A stretch of DNA of 64,000 bases, from positions 265,701-329,700 of the forward strand of contig JBBHKE010001538.1 of assembly GCA_037447655.1 (NCBI GenBank). Direction: 5' to 3'. The stretch is from Zygnema cylindricum (lineage: Eukaryota; Streptophyta; Zygnematophyceae; Zygnematales; Zygnemataceae). Below the pieces are notes generated by a model that saw only the letters and a list, made by a program, of their open reading frames with translations, was not told where the DNA came from and did no database searches. The stretch's first letter is position 1. Each line of letters opens with the position of its first letter. This document shows, piece by piece, positions 32,601 through 43,700 of the stretch. Made by a program: the position numbers and the translations under genes.

Positions 32601-32681
32601 ATGACTATACCGGCATCCTCATCGTCTTCGGTTCCGGCTGTTGTCGCAGAACAACAGGGTGAGACAGTGCAAGCTAACTAA
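32601..32681 (+). pseudogene. gag-start-like peptide after the RLC-6 LTR
   Basis: MTIPASSSSSVPAVVAEQQG runs 26 codons to a stop. A similar stretch (ending PAPVVVEQQF) is embedded at 62086-62149. A gag start after what should be the 3' LTR implies a tandem, LTR-sharing arrangement later cut off by RLG-7. Confidence 0.45.
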
Positions 32682-32723
32682 CAGGATGGTGGGTGGGTAA
32701 AGTAAGTGAGGTAGAATGTGGGT

Positions 32724-33936
32724 TCATCTTCCAAACTTGGAAGATGACAAGGGCTCAGGGGCTACATTGATTTGGTTCTCTTTAAATTTTCGGCCATCCT
32801 TCCCCTCCAGGGTAAGAACCCCTTTGTTAAAAACCTCTAACACCTTCAGAATTACCCGCCCGGCAAAAATGTCAAACATGTCCTTTTTCTGTTGCATCCT
32901 ATACACAAAATCCCCCGGTACAAATCACCGTTGTCGTAGTACAAAATTACCTCTCCGGCGTTGAGAATACCACAACTGATCCTGGTGTTGAGCAGCCTAT
33001 AAATTTACTATAGCGAGAGGGATCTCACGGTGGAAGACTTTGGCTCTATCAGTGATAATTTTCTCGAATGTCCCCTGGTTATCCATTTCCGGGAAGACCA
33101 CTGCTTAGGTCGAAAGAGCGTCGGGCAGGATGGGATGTCGTCCAAATAAAATGAAGTAAAGGCTATAGGAGTGGAGGGAAGCCTGTCGGCTAAACCTGTA
33201 TCCCATGTCAATCCAACGCACCCTTCTGTCCCACTCTCCCAAATCTTCTTCCACTACATACTTTCGTAGTGACCGTTTCACTGTGTGTACGCACCTTTCG
33301 GCCAAACCGTCAGCTTCGGGATGGTCCCGACTAGTCAACCGATGGTCGATGAGGCACAATTTCAAAAGGTTTTAAAATTCTTTGGTGAATTTAGAGCCTT
33401 GGTCAGTGAGAACCTCTGTTTGCGCGCGAAATTGCTATTACACCCTCTACAAAAGGCATTTGCAATCCCCTTGGACTCTTTTCGGGGCAAAACCACCAAC
33501 TCTATCCATTTCGGAAAATGTTCAATCATGACCAGGACGAAACAATTTCCACATTTGCTGTTTGGGAAAGGCCCCAAAAGATCCAGAGACCATCGATAAA
33601 ACATCCCTCGGATGGGAAGAGAATAAAGCTCCGTCCCACCTTTTTTGTCAAAAGTGACTTTAACTCGATCGCAGGAAGAGCAGGTCTGTATAACTCGATT
33701 GACTTGGGTCCGCAACCTGTGCCACCAATACGATCTCGTGATCATGGAAGTGGTCCTTTTCTGTCTGAAATGCATGCATTGCTAATGAAGGCGAGTAATT
33801 AGATTTCTCATTCGACGGGTGGAGGAACCACTTTCCTCGTCCCATCCGCCCATTTTCGGAGGAGAATACCTTGGTCCCAATCATAGGCACCCAGCCTGTC
33901 CTAAACACAGAACAATTGAACTCTAGACAAGTGGGG
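32724..33936 (-). pseudogene. RLG-7 integrase (broken)
   Basis: Zinc-region end seen as CSSCDRVK (33680-33700). Core: MFYRWSLDLLGPFPNS (first Asp), LTDQGSKFTKEF (second Asp, read across a frameshift near 33400), EADGLAERCVHTVKRSL (Glu). The C-terminal part continues as RWIDMGYRFSRQASLHSYSL, FGRHPILPDAL, a GPY/F-like segment FAGRVILKVLEVFNKGVLTLEGKDG and stop at 32724. No chromodomain visible. Solo-2 interrupts the frame between here and RNase H. Confidence 0.85.
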
Positions 33937-33941
33937 AAGAG

Positions 33942-34937
33942 TGTTGAAATTAAAGGTTTACTTAGGTATTTTGTAGGTTACTTAATTGATCTAAATAGGA
34001 GCAAGAAAAAGTAGGCGCAGCCTGCTTCTAACTTTTCTCTCCAACCCCCATACTTGCCATAGTCACTGAAGGCAGGAGAGGAAGCTAGAGCCATGGTTGC
34101 CGATGCTTCCCCTAGAGTCAGAAGGCAACCCTTTGGTAAAACTTACCAAAAAGGTTGACAGACCCAGGATTTGATCTTGGTACCTACCGTCCGTCCAAGT
34201 AGTCTAGTGTCCTTACCATGTAGCCTAGAAACTGTGTTGAAGTATATAGGGTACGATAGCTACTTAAAGAAGTGGAAATAGAGAAGTTCATTTAACTGAC
34301 GAACGGACCACAGTTATATAGACATAGTTAGATAGAATTACATCGAAAAGTACTGCTTGTATTTTTAACGACTATAAATTAAGGCCGATATCAATCGGAC
34401 GGCGGAGGAAGAAGTCGGGATCACGGAATAGAAGATTTGGCGGTTTGCGGTCATACCTACACCGAGTGACACGTGGCAACATGACATTGGATAGCAACAT
34501 CTCCGGGTCATACCATGGGGAACCTGGATATGGCAGGCGTCATCTTCTTGGCCATGTCGTACCTTCGCCGTTCAGAAAGTACTCCGGGCCAAGTACCTTT
34601 CTGTACTGTACAGTGAATTGATTGCCTCGTACTTCAGTAGTAAAGGGATTAGAGAGGGGTTTAGGACTTAGGAAAATTAGAGGTAGCCGCCTCTCTCTCC
34701 CAAAGAACTCCTGAATAAAAGGTCATCTTTGACCATTGATAATAAACTGCTCAGGGAGCAAATTCAAGGATTCTTTTTGTAACAGACTATGGGGAGTCTG
34801 TTCTTGGTGATTTTTTATCAGTCAGTATTCTGTTAAAGTGTCAGTAATACTCACACAAAGACTAAGGGATTGAGGCTATCCTAGGGGCTTTTGGTAAGCT
34901 GCCTACTCTTAGTACCAATGTAGGTCTCAGAGTTAGA
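33942..34937 (+). mobile_element. solo-2: solo copia LTR inside RLG-7
   Basis: 996 bp, TGTTGAAATTAAAG...AGAGTTAGA (final CA changed to GA). Perfect 5-bp target duplication AAGAG at 33937-33941 and 34938-34942. Closest to the RLC-12 LTR. Contains G-box TGACACGTGGC (34467-34477). Confidence 0.92.
34148..34230 (-). other. antisense tRNA-like Pol III cassette (solo-2)
   Basis: Minus strand: A-box-like region near 34215-34230, outer stem GACGGAC / GTCTGTC, T-arm CCAAG-ATCAAAT-CCTGG with one G.T pair, T5 at 34148-34152. Confidence 0.62.
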
Positions 34938-34942
34938 AAGAG

Positions 34943-36640
34943 GTGAACCACGCTGGATAGATTTGAGAGAATCGGGATCATTCCAAATATCTTTCCTTCT
35001 AGCCCCTATTGGTGCCTCCCCCTCCATGTATGCAGCAAAAGTTGACAGTTCCCCCCTAGATGGGGGAAGCCAAATTAAGGCGGAGGAGGCACGGATGATT
35101 CTCAGGATAACTTTGGGGTCCTCATCATGCCGAGCTCGTGTAGAGTGCGAAGTTGAGTGGTCAAGATTTTTGCTCAGTCCATCGGCGTTCCTGTGGATTT
35201 CTCCTGCCCGGTGAAAAATACTGAAATCATATTCTTGCAAGATCAAAACCCATTTGGCGAGTTTGCCGGTTAACTTACTATTCTCTATGATCCATTTGAG
35301 AGGTTGGTGATCAGTAATGAGGGTAAAGTGTGTCCCGTATTGATAGGGACAGAAGTGTTGAATGGCCCAAATCACCGTGAGAAGCTCTCCATGGTAACTG
35401 TTGTAGTTTCCCTCGGCTCTATTATTACTTCTTTTGGCGTAAGCCACCGGATACTTCACTCTGGCGTCATCAATCTGAGCCAAAACTGCCCCCAATCTAA
35501 ACTTGCTCCAGTCGGTGTATAAGAGGAAAGAATTGTGGTGATCAGGCATCCGGAGCACGGGGTGCTCCTTGAGCGCATCCTTCAAGAACCGTAAGGACGT
35601 CTGCTGTTCTTTAGACGACTACCACTCTTGGTGATTCCGCTCTAACTGAATCAGGGGTTGGGCGTGACTGTTGAACTCGGGGATAAATCTTCGATAGTAG
35701 TTGGCCAAACCCAGAAAAGTGCGGAGGGCCGAGATGTCTTGCGCTGGAGGGAGAGAGTCTGGAGCTGCTACCTTGACCATATAGGGGCCCACTATCCCGC
35801 AGGTTACTTCATGTCCAAGGTGAATGATTTTCTGCACCTGAAAGATACCCTTGCCCTGGTGACACTTCAAGCTTGATTCTTGGAGGGCACCGAAGACAAT
35901 CTGGAGATGCTCCAGGTGCTCCTCAAAGGTTTTGGAGAAAATAATGACATCATCAATTTAGCATCCGGCACAATCGATTCCTCGGAGAGCTTTGTCCATC
36001 GCTCGTTGGAATTTTTCTGGAGCATTTTTTAGCCCGAAAGGCGTATAGATACACTCATATAACCCGGACCCTGCCCAAAATGCAGTCCGCTCCTAGTGCT
36101 TCGCTTCTATTGCAATTTGGTGAAACCCATTTTTCATGTCAAGGGTGGAATATATCGTGGCCTCGGCAAGAGATTCGAAGATCTCCGGGGTTGGCATCAA
36201 ATATGGTATGGTGGCGACGTTTAACATACGGCAGTCCCCACACATCCGGAAATCCACAGTTTTCTTGAACGAATCCTTCTTCGGAGGGTGAACGGTCGGG
36301 GAAGCGAACCCGTGTAGTCTTGTACTCTTTTGCACCAAGCCGGCTTCCACCAAAGGTTAGACTTTGCCTGTGATAAATTCTTTTTCTTTGAAGCTGAGAG
36401 AGTACTACTTCTTCTAAACAGTTGCAATCTCGTGTATCAAGTCGATTCTATAAGCGGTCCCCATTTTAAATGCGGACGTCGGTGTGTGACCAGGAAAACA
36501 CCTTTTTGTATCTTTCCAATAGTTCTGAGAGCTGGTCTTTCTTGTGAGGGTCAAGCTGCTCCCCTAAAGTACAATCCATCTTCCCTGGTTCTACTGCCGC
36601 CCATGCTTGCGGTGGTCGGCCCACCGGGTGATATTGAATT
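34943..36640 (-). pseudogene. RLG-7 reverse transcriptase and RNase H (broken)
   Basis: Pre-RT segment QLSELLERYKKVFSWSHTDV (36495-36560), then LVEAGLVQKSTRLHGFASPTV, DFRMCGDCRMLN, YSTLDMKNGFHQIAI, FGLKNAPEKFQRAMDKAL. The catalytic box reads stop-IDDVIIFS in place of YIDD (near 35955). Then LGHEVTCGIVG, LRTFLGLANYYRRFIPEFN. A 234-codon open stretch (34881-35585) covers RNase H: LYTDWSKFRLGAVLAQ, ELLTVIWAIQHF, LITDHQPLKWI, HRNADGLSKN. The last ~20 codons of that stretch read into solo-2. Typical Ty3/gypsy RT-RH of normal length. Confidence 0.9.
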
Positions 36641-36917
36641 TGAGTCCTACTTGTTGGTTTACTCCTTCCCCTCGTGATATGACGCTACTGTTGACAACTT
36701 CCGCTAAGTTTTATTCTTCCAAGCCTCCTCTCCCCCCCACTGAGGGAACCTTTAAGTCATGTGAAATTTTTAAGTTTCTTTTTTTTGTCTCTCTCCCCCC
36801 CTCAAGTTGCAAAGTGGACTGCATGGCTAACAATTTTGGAGCTTAAAGGTAGATAGTTCTAGATTTTGGAGATTTGAGCCTAGAAAAGGCAAGAGAATTT
36901 TAAGACCCATGTGACGC

Positions 36918-37207
36918 ATTCAAGTCAATACTCGTTCCTATTAAGCTACACCGCTTGAAGTCTTAAATACCGAGTGTCGCTGTGGTATCCGGATGAAATC
37001 CCATCGCTTGTTCTTGTTCTGCAATTATTGGTGCTTTCCAAATTTTTGTTGTATTGTAAAAGATCATTCCCATTGCTCCCTTTTGATATGCATGGCTGTT
37101 CGAGAAGGAAACCAAAGTTGAAAGCGCTCGACGTGGAAATCCTAGCTTGATGCACCAGAAGAAAGGGGGATGGTCGGTTAAAAGTTGGAAGCGCTCGACG
37201 TGGAAAC
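36918..37207 (-). pseudogene. RLG-7 C5-cytosine methyltransferase, C-terminal part
   Basis: Continuation of the domain at 46597-47310 after RLC-8. Read on the minus strand: KLGFPRRALSTLVSFSNSHAY (37100-37160), AEQEQAMGFHPDTTATLGI (36967-37023), then, after a stop, DFKRCSLIGTSIDLN (36918-36962). The last two match methyltransferase motifs IX-X (ERExLMGF..T, then R...LGNxxD). A stop interrupts between them. A ~70-bp segment around PPFF..KLGFPRRAL occurs twice, the first copy being split by RLC-8. Confidence 0.78.
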
Positions 37208-38382
37208 TGAAACTCTGAGACCTCCATTGGCCCTCAGAGTATGCAGATCCAAAAGAAGCTAATCTAGATAGTGCCGACTCCAAGTTAATATAAACCCAAA
37301 TGACTGACCCCTTGACAGTCACAATCCCAATATAGATTCACCCCTGTGAAATAACACTTTCTGTGTGCTCAGTTCCACCACAAAATGCAAAGTTAGAATA
37401 TGAGATTTGGACACATTCACCCACTTTGACTTTCCCTTAGAAATACAACCACCCTGGCAGACAAAAACTCTGACCGACTACACCCCTGTGTAGCCTGGAC
37501 TCCCCTGAGTCCGCAGCAAAAAGAATCACTGTAAATGGTCAAATAAATTGATAGTTATGGCTGGCCAAAGTTTGCCATTTATACAAGGTGCTCTCTGGGA
37601 GAGGCAGCAATCTACCCAAAATTTTCTAAGTCCTATTCCCTCTCTAAAACTCTATCTATTGAAGTACGGCACCAATCAAATTACTGTGTCGTACAGAAAA
37701 GTGCAGGTGCCGGTGTACTTTCTATACGGCCATTGTACGACATGGCCAAAATGTCGACACGTGTCAAATCAGGATTAGTTCCTGTAATCTCCGGAATCCC
37801 CGTAATCCAATGTTATCATGCCACGTGTCATCTGACGTGTAAAATACCGTAAAACGCCAAAAGTACCTTTTCCGTGATCGTGGCGCCTATAGCGGCCGTC
37901 CGATCAAAACCGGCTATAATCCTAGCCGCTGAAATTCGACGCGCGGTATTTGTTTCGCTATCGAAACAAATGCGCGATATCCATTATGTCCGCGTACCGT
38001 ACTACGCACTAATTCAAACTGTATCCAAGCACTAAGTATCTATTCGCCGTTAAACGAATTAATCTACATGTAACGATTTATATATTTACCAAATCTAATA
38101 TATCGTAATATGTGTCCTAGCCTAACGGTCAGAGCTAATGTTTGTGTGAAATTGGCGGACGGCAGGTACCAGGATCAATTCCTGGGTCCGGCAACTAACT
38201 TTTAGTAAATATATCTAATCCACCCCATGTCTTCTCTAATGAGCTTTAGGCAGCCATGGCTCTAGCTCCCTATCAAGCCTTCAGTGACTACAACAAGTGT
38301 GGGGGCTTGGAGTAAGGAGTTAGGGACAGACTGCCTTTGCTCTTTATCTATAAAGACCTAAAAAATACTCAAATATCAACAC
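37208..38382 (-). repeat. RLC-8 3' LTR
   Basis: TGTTGATATTTGAG...CAGAGTTTCA in element sense. Polypurine tract CTAGAAAATAAGTGGAG at 38383-38399. G-box GCCACGTGTC (37820-37829). GTAC cluster 37660-37740. Confidence 0.92.
38116..38203 (+). other. antisense tRNA-like Pol III cassette (RLC-8 3' LTR)
   Basis: A-box-like TAGCCTAACGGTCAGAGC (38118-38135). Outer stem TTGGCGGAC / GTCCGGCAA (38152-38160 with 38186-38194, one mismatch). T-arm CCAGG-ATCAATT-CCTGG (38169-38185), 5 bp with 7-nt loop. T4 at 38200-38203. Confidence 0.7.
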
Positions 38383-38454
38383 TCCACTTATTTTCTAGTC
38401 TACTTTTTTCAACTCTTATAAACAAAAAACAAACACTCCTTCCCCTATTTTTTT

Positions 38455-39622
38455 TTATTTTTTTTTTCTTCTTCTTTTCCTTTTTCTTTTCCTTTTATAA
38501 AACTTATGAAAAATAGTGTCGTATTTAAAACAATGCATTAGATGAAGTGAAATAATAATTGCATCACACATTTCATTTAGCACCTCACTTATCATAAATC
38601 CGATCAAAGATTTTATCCACCTCCTCACGTTTTCATCTAACCAGAATCTACTTTCCCATTTGCATTTCCAACAGTCAGCCCCATCCCCAACCTGTAACAC
38701 ATATCCGGATGATAACCCTTTTACAGGCACATCTTCACAAGTGACATCACACCAAGTAGTGATGTCAAATCCATCCACCCCCAAATATTCCCAAAAAACA
38801 CTAGTCCCCACTAAGTTCCTCATAAGATCTACACCTTTCGTACTCATATTTTTATCCATGATAATTACCCCATTTTCTGAACTTCCCTCACTCTCTCCCA
38901 TGGAATTCTTTCTACTATTACTTTCTAATTTAATTCCCAATAAATATTTCTTCTCCGCTAAACCTTTAATCAAATATTTCTCTTCTCCCCTATCCTTTAA
39001 AACCTCTTCGAGTTTCACTTCTCCCCTTTCCTCGGAATCCGTTGAAGTCTCCCTTTCCGACCAGTTTTCTGTTTTTTTATTATCTATAAAATTATCCTGA
39101 TTAATTTTATCTTTCTCGTTTTCACTTATCGATCCTATAACAGACTTTCTTATTTCTAAGTCATACACTCTACACTCCTCGACATCCTCAAGTACGTCCT
39201 CTCTCTTTACTTCCCTTATACCTCCAAAAGCACACTGTTGCCTTCGTGCAATTACTATGTGCTTTTCTCTCTTCCCCATACTACTAATCCAGAGAAGCTC
39301 TAAAATATCTTCATCCTCTTTCTCCTCTTCCCATTCTTCCTCCTCATCCACATTCCAACTTCTAAGTTTTTCCAAACAAGGGCATTCCTCCATATAATGA
39401 CCCGGTTCCCTACAAAAGAAGCAAACCCCCTTTTTCAAAGCTCCCCTTTCTTTTCTTCTCCCTCTCTTTCCACCAAAGTTCCGATAAGGTTTACCTTTGT
39501 CTTTCTTTCTCTCATCACGCTTCCGCTCGTCACCACCGTTCCTCTCATCACGCTTCCGCTCGTCACCACCGTTCCTCTCATCACGCTTCCGCTCGTCACC
39601 ACCGTTCCTCTCATCACGCTTC
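38455..39622 (-). CDS. RLC-8 gag C-terminus and pol relic (split by RLC-9)
   Basis: Downstream part of the RLC-8 structural protein. It starts in the RKRDER repeats, then zinc knuckle CFFCREPGHYMEEC, an acidic tract and the same shrunken pol segments as RLC-4: RQQCAFGGIREV, ECRVYDLEIRK, GLAEKKYLLGI, GYVLQVGDGADCWKCKWE, RRWIKSLIGF and a Lys/Arg-rich tail. The frame agrees across the RLC-9 insertion with 44611-45442, so before RLC-9 arrived this was one open frame of about 665 codons. Read now, it starts spuriously from the RLC-9 LTR (39642). Confidence 0.85.
39509..39622 (-). repeat. 33-bp tandem repeats in RLC-8 gag
   Basis: Near-perfect units encoding GGDERKRDERN; about four copies, the outermost cut by the RLC-9 insertion (target duplication GCTTC lies inside the repeat). 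Confidence 0.87.
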
Positions 39623-39939
39623 TGTAACTCTGAGACCTCCATAGAACCTCAGAGTAGGCAGCTCACACGAAGCCTCTAGGATAACCCTGACCCCTTTGTG
39701 TTTCAGCAAGAATAACTGCCACCCTGGCAAACAAAAACTCAGACCACCTTCACCCCTGTAAAGGCAAGACTCCCCTGAGTCTATAGCAAAAAGAATCTCT
39801 GAATTTGCTCCCCTCTTCAACCTTCAGTGACTACAACAACTGTGGGAGCTGAAGAGAGAAGTTAGAGGCAGACTGCCTCGGCTTCTTTTCTGCATTTTGC
39901 AAAACCTAGAAAATACTAAAATAACCTTTTATTTCTACA
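39623..39939 (-). repeat. RLC-9 3' LTR (317 bp, U3 promoter deleted)
   Basis: In element sense: the first ~125 bp match the start of relatives' LTRs (to ..CACTGAAGGTTGAA), then a jump to GAGGGGAGCAAATTCAGAG, the presumed start of R. The rest matches their U5. Polypurine tract at 39940-39956. Confidence 0.92.
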
Positions 39940-39982
39940 CTCCCCTTATTTTGTAGTCACTTTTTATTTTAAGACCACACTT

Positions 39983-40765
39983 CTACCGGCAGAAAATTAA
40001 TTTAGGGGAATGAACAGGTTTGGTCATCATATCAGCTACCATTTCACTATCTGGTTTATACTCCAAACTGATTATCTTGTTTTCTACTTTCTCCCTAACA
40101 AAGCTAAGCCTAATGTCCATGTGTTTGGCTTTAAAGTGATGTTTAGGATTGGCACAAATGGCAATGGCAGCCTGATTATCACAAAACACTTTTTGGACAC
40201 CACTCTTAAGTTGACCAAGCTCACCTAGCAAAGACTTGACCCACATTAATTCTTTTACAGCAGAGCAAGAAGCCATGTACTTAGCCTCCATGGTGGACTG
40301 AGCAATGACCTTTTGCTGCTTGCTGCTCCAGCAGCAAGCCCCATCACCCACATACAATACATATCCAGATGTGCATCTCCTCATAAGAGCATCCCCATAG
40401 CTGGCATCACTCCAAGTGGTGATGTCAGTATTTTTCCCACCCAAATGCAACCATAGATCCCTAGTTCCTATGAGATATCTAAGGACTCTCTTAGCTGCCT
40501 CCTAATCTTTCTTAGTGGGAGCATTCAGACTCCTACTTAGTATTTCTACAGCTGCGGCTATGTCCGGACGGGTATAATTTATAAAATATATTAGGCTGCC
40601 CACTACTTGCCTATAAGGGATGGTCTGCATAAATCTTTTCTCTTCCGGGCTTACCTCATCATCTAAGATTATAACTCCCTCTTCCTCACTCCCCTCACTT
40701 CCCTTCTTTAAATCCATAGGAGTGGTACAACTATTAGCCTTGTCCATTTGGAATTTTTCTAACAT
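39983..40765 (-). pseudogene. RLC-9 RNase H (two open pieces)
   Basis: Ribonuclease H of the copia pol polyprotein. 40502-40765: MLEKFQMDKANSCTTPMDL to YINYTRPDIAAAVEILSRSLNAPTKKD, then TAG replaces the family Trp codon. 39983-40450: TDITTWSDASYGDALMRRCTSGYVLYVGDGACCWSS, AQSTMEAKYMASCSAVKELMWVKSLL, VFCDNQAAIAICANPKHHFKAKHMDIRLSFVREKVENK, ending VHSPKLIF next to the polypurine tract. One catalytic-region change: EAEYMA has become EAKYMA. Separated from the main frame by a shift in a GA run. Confidence 0.9.
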
Positions 40766-40797
40766 GTTTCCAATGGCCTCTTTTTGAGTTAATCTGA

Positions 40798-43700
40798 TTA
40801 TCTTTCTCTCTCTCTGTCCCTTTCTACCTGAATTCCCAAAATATACCTTGCTTCTCCCATATCCTTCATCTCAAATCTTCCTTTTAAATCATTTTTCAAC
40901 TTATTTATTTTATCCATAGATTTACTTAAAACAAGCAAATCATCGACATAAATTGCAATAAAAATAATTCCTTCCTCATCTTCAAACAAATATATAGAGT
41001 GATCTGAGCTGATCCGAATATATCCCAAACGTGTAAGAAACTCATCGAGCTTTTTGTTCCATTGCTGGGGCGCCTGTTTCAGCCCATACAAAGATTTGAT
41101 CAATCGGCATACCTTGCTTTCCTCCCCTTGCTCCACAAATCCTTCAGGCTGTCGCATAAAAATTTCCTCTTCGAACTCTCCATGTAGGAAGGCCGTCTTG
41201 ATGTCCATCTGATGCACTTCCATGTCTTCTGCTGCCGCCATACTGAGAAGTATCCGAACCGAAGGAAACCTAACGACCGAAGCAAAAGTCTCCTCGTAGT
41301 CAATTCCCTCTTTCTGGGTTAATCCCTTCGCCACTAACCGAGCCTTGTAGCGCTCAATGGTGTTATCCGGGTAGAGTTTCATCTTAAATACCCACTTACA
41401 CCCAATTGGCTTCCTGTCAGGAGGACAATCCACAAATTCCCATGTATCGGCCGCCATAATTGAGGCCATCTCCTCATTTATGGCTGTTTTCCACCGGTTT
41501 CTTTCAAGACAAGTCATTGCCTCATTATAAGTTTGAGGTTCATCGCGGTGAGACAGTTTGGTTACCTTATTGTTAACTTGTCTCTCTTGCAGTCTTTTGC
41601 TGCTTCTTCTTCCTCCCTCAAACTCGGTTGCCGAAATAGATGGTTCTCTTGGATTTTTCCGAACAGTTTCTAATTCTCCCCTATCCCTTGATTCCGGGTC
41701 GATTTCCACCACGTCTTCCGCTTCGGTTGGAGTTAATACAAAGGGTTCCACATTTGGGTCCTTCTCGATCTGATCCGTACCTGCAAGATTATCATCTTCT
41801 TGAAATCCTGGATAGTTAGGAAGCTCAAAGTCATCAGAATTTTCTGACTCAAATTTGATCTTGACTGTCCTTGTATGCTTAAAGGGATCAATAGATTTTC
41901 CTTCATCCATAACCACTAGATGCTTCTCTAGAATAATATCCTCTCTTTTGAGATCATAGACTCTATATCCTTTTACATCTTGATCATATCCTAGTAGATA
42001 TCCTGGTTTTCCTTTTGGGTCTAACTTCCAGTTTGACCGATCTGTGTCTAAACTGAACACTTGACTACCGAAAACCTTTAAGTGTGAAACATCTAGTTTT
42101 CGGCCTGTCCATCTCTCATAAGGTGTTTGGCCTTTTACTGTTGAAGTAAGAACTCTATTTTTGAGATAATTTGCACAGTTCATTGCTTCGGCCCAAAACT
42201 TCTTTCCTATCTTCTTATCGGACAGCATACTCATAGCACTATCACTCAGTGTTCTATTAAATCTTTCAGCTACACCATTCTGCTGAGGATTTTCAGGAAC
42301 TGTCTTTTGGTGTTGCACTCCATCTTCTCTCAAAAAATCCTCAAACTGGTTAGAGGTATACTCGCCACCATTGTCACTCCTTACTCTCTTGATTGAGGTT
42401 TCATGGAGTTTTTTACACCATGCTTTATATTGTTTAAAACATTCCTGAGCCTCTGACTTTTTTTTCAAAATATACACTCTGGAATATCGAGACCAATCAT
42501 CGGTGATAGTCATCATAAATCTTTTCCCCCCGGGTGATGGCACTCTGGCCGGCCCCCAAATATCTGTGTGTACTAAATCTAGAATCTTTTCTCCCTTATA
42601 GGTGGCAGTTTTTGGGAAGGGCAACCTGTGTGCTTTACCTTGAGCACATCCCCTACAATCACTTAGATTCTCACTTTCACCGAACTGAATCCCTTCCACT
42701 ACTCCCATCTTTTTCATCTCTCTTAACTTATCTAGATTCACATGCCCAAGCCTCTTATGCCACAACATTATATCTTGAACACCAGCATAATAAAGTTTCT
42801 TCTTTTCATTGCTTAAAATCAGCCTAAACATCCCTTGGCTACCTTTTTCAGCAGTGAAATAAACTTCCTCCTCAAAGCTAGCAGTAAAGACTCCTTTCCT
42901 AGTGCTAGTATCAAAACCCTTATCATCTAAAACAGACGTAGAGATGAGGTTTTTGTTCAGCTCCGGAATAAACAACACATCGGAGAATGTAACTATAGAT
43001 GTCTTTCCTTCTACTAACACTTTTAGATCTACCGATCCTACAAGAGTAGTAGTGACTATCCTCCCATCCTCGTACTCTATCTCTACGGTGGGAATCTTTC
43101 GTATCTTAGTGAACAGGTGTTTATCTTTACACATGTGCATGGATGCTCCTGAATCTACAATCCAGCCTGCTTCACCTTTCAATCCACCGAAAGCACATTT
43201 CTGTTTTCGTGGAATTTCGACCTCGTTTTTCATTTCCAACTCCTCATCCAATAGGAGTTCATCGTCCTCGTCCTCGGAATCCGCCTCATGTACCTGCGTC
43301 ACAAGGGCCTTTTTCTTTCCTCTCGCAGGTCCACCAGTGTGCCCCTCCTTTAACCGCAGCTCGGTTAACTTAGTGCATTCAACCATATAGTGCCCGGGTT
43401 TCTTACAAAAATGGCACAGTCCCTTAGGAGTCCTTGGTCCGAACTCCTCGGTCTGATTTTTTTGCCCCTCCCCTCGATAATTTCCAACCTGTTTTCTAAA
43501 ATCATTGTTTTGCCAATCGGTCCCGGCTGCTAAAGCTTGCCCACTCTTTCCTCCCCTTCGGATCTCAATTGTATTCTCGCGAACGAGAATCATCCCTACC
43601 ACTGAATTCCAAATCCACCTTGGGTTCGCCAAGTCCTGCACACGGTTGACTATGTTCTCGAACTCCTCGGGTAACTTCATCAGTAAACAGTTAACCTTTT

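Larger units (their letters stand above)
29041..32681 (+). mobile_element. RLC-6: copia remnant of a different lineage
   Basis: Integrase, RT, RNase H and a downstream LTR. Gag, protease and the 5' LTR are missing. Protein and LTR differ clearly from the other copia elements here: the LTR starts TGTTGTTTTGGAAAGC and no tRNA-like cassette is evident. Confidence 0.85.

Noticed and set aside
42902-43390. 162-codon plus-strand frame
   Set aside because: Antisense shadow of RLC-9 gag-pol; low-complexity Ser/Thr composition and no family features.
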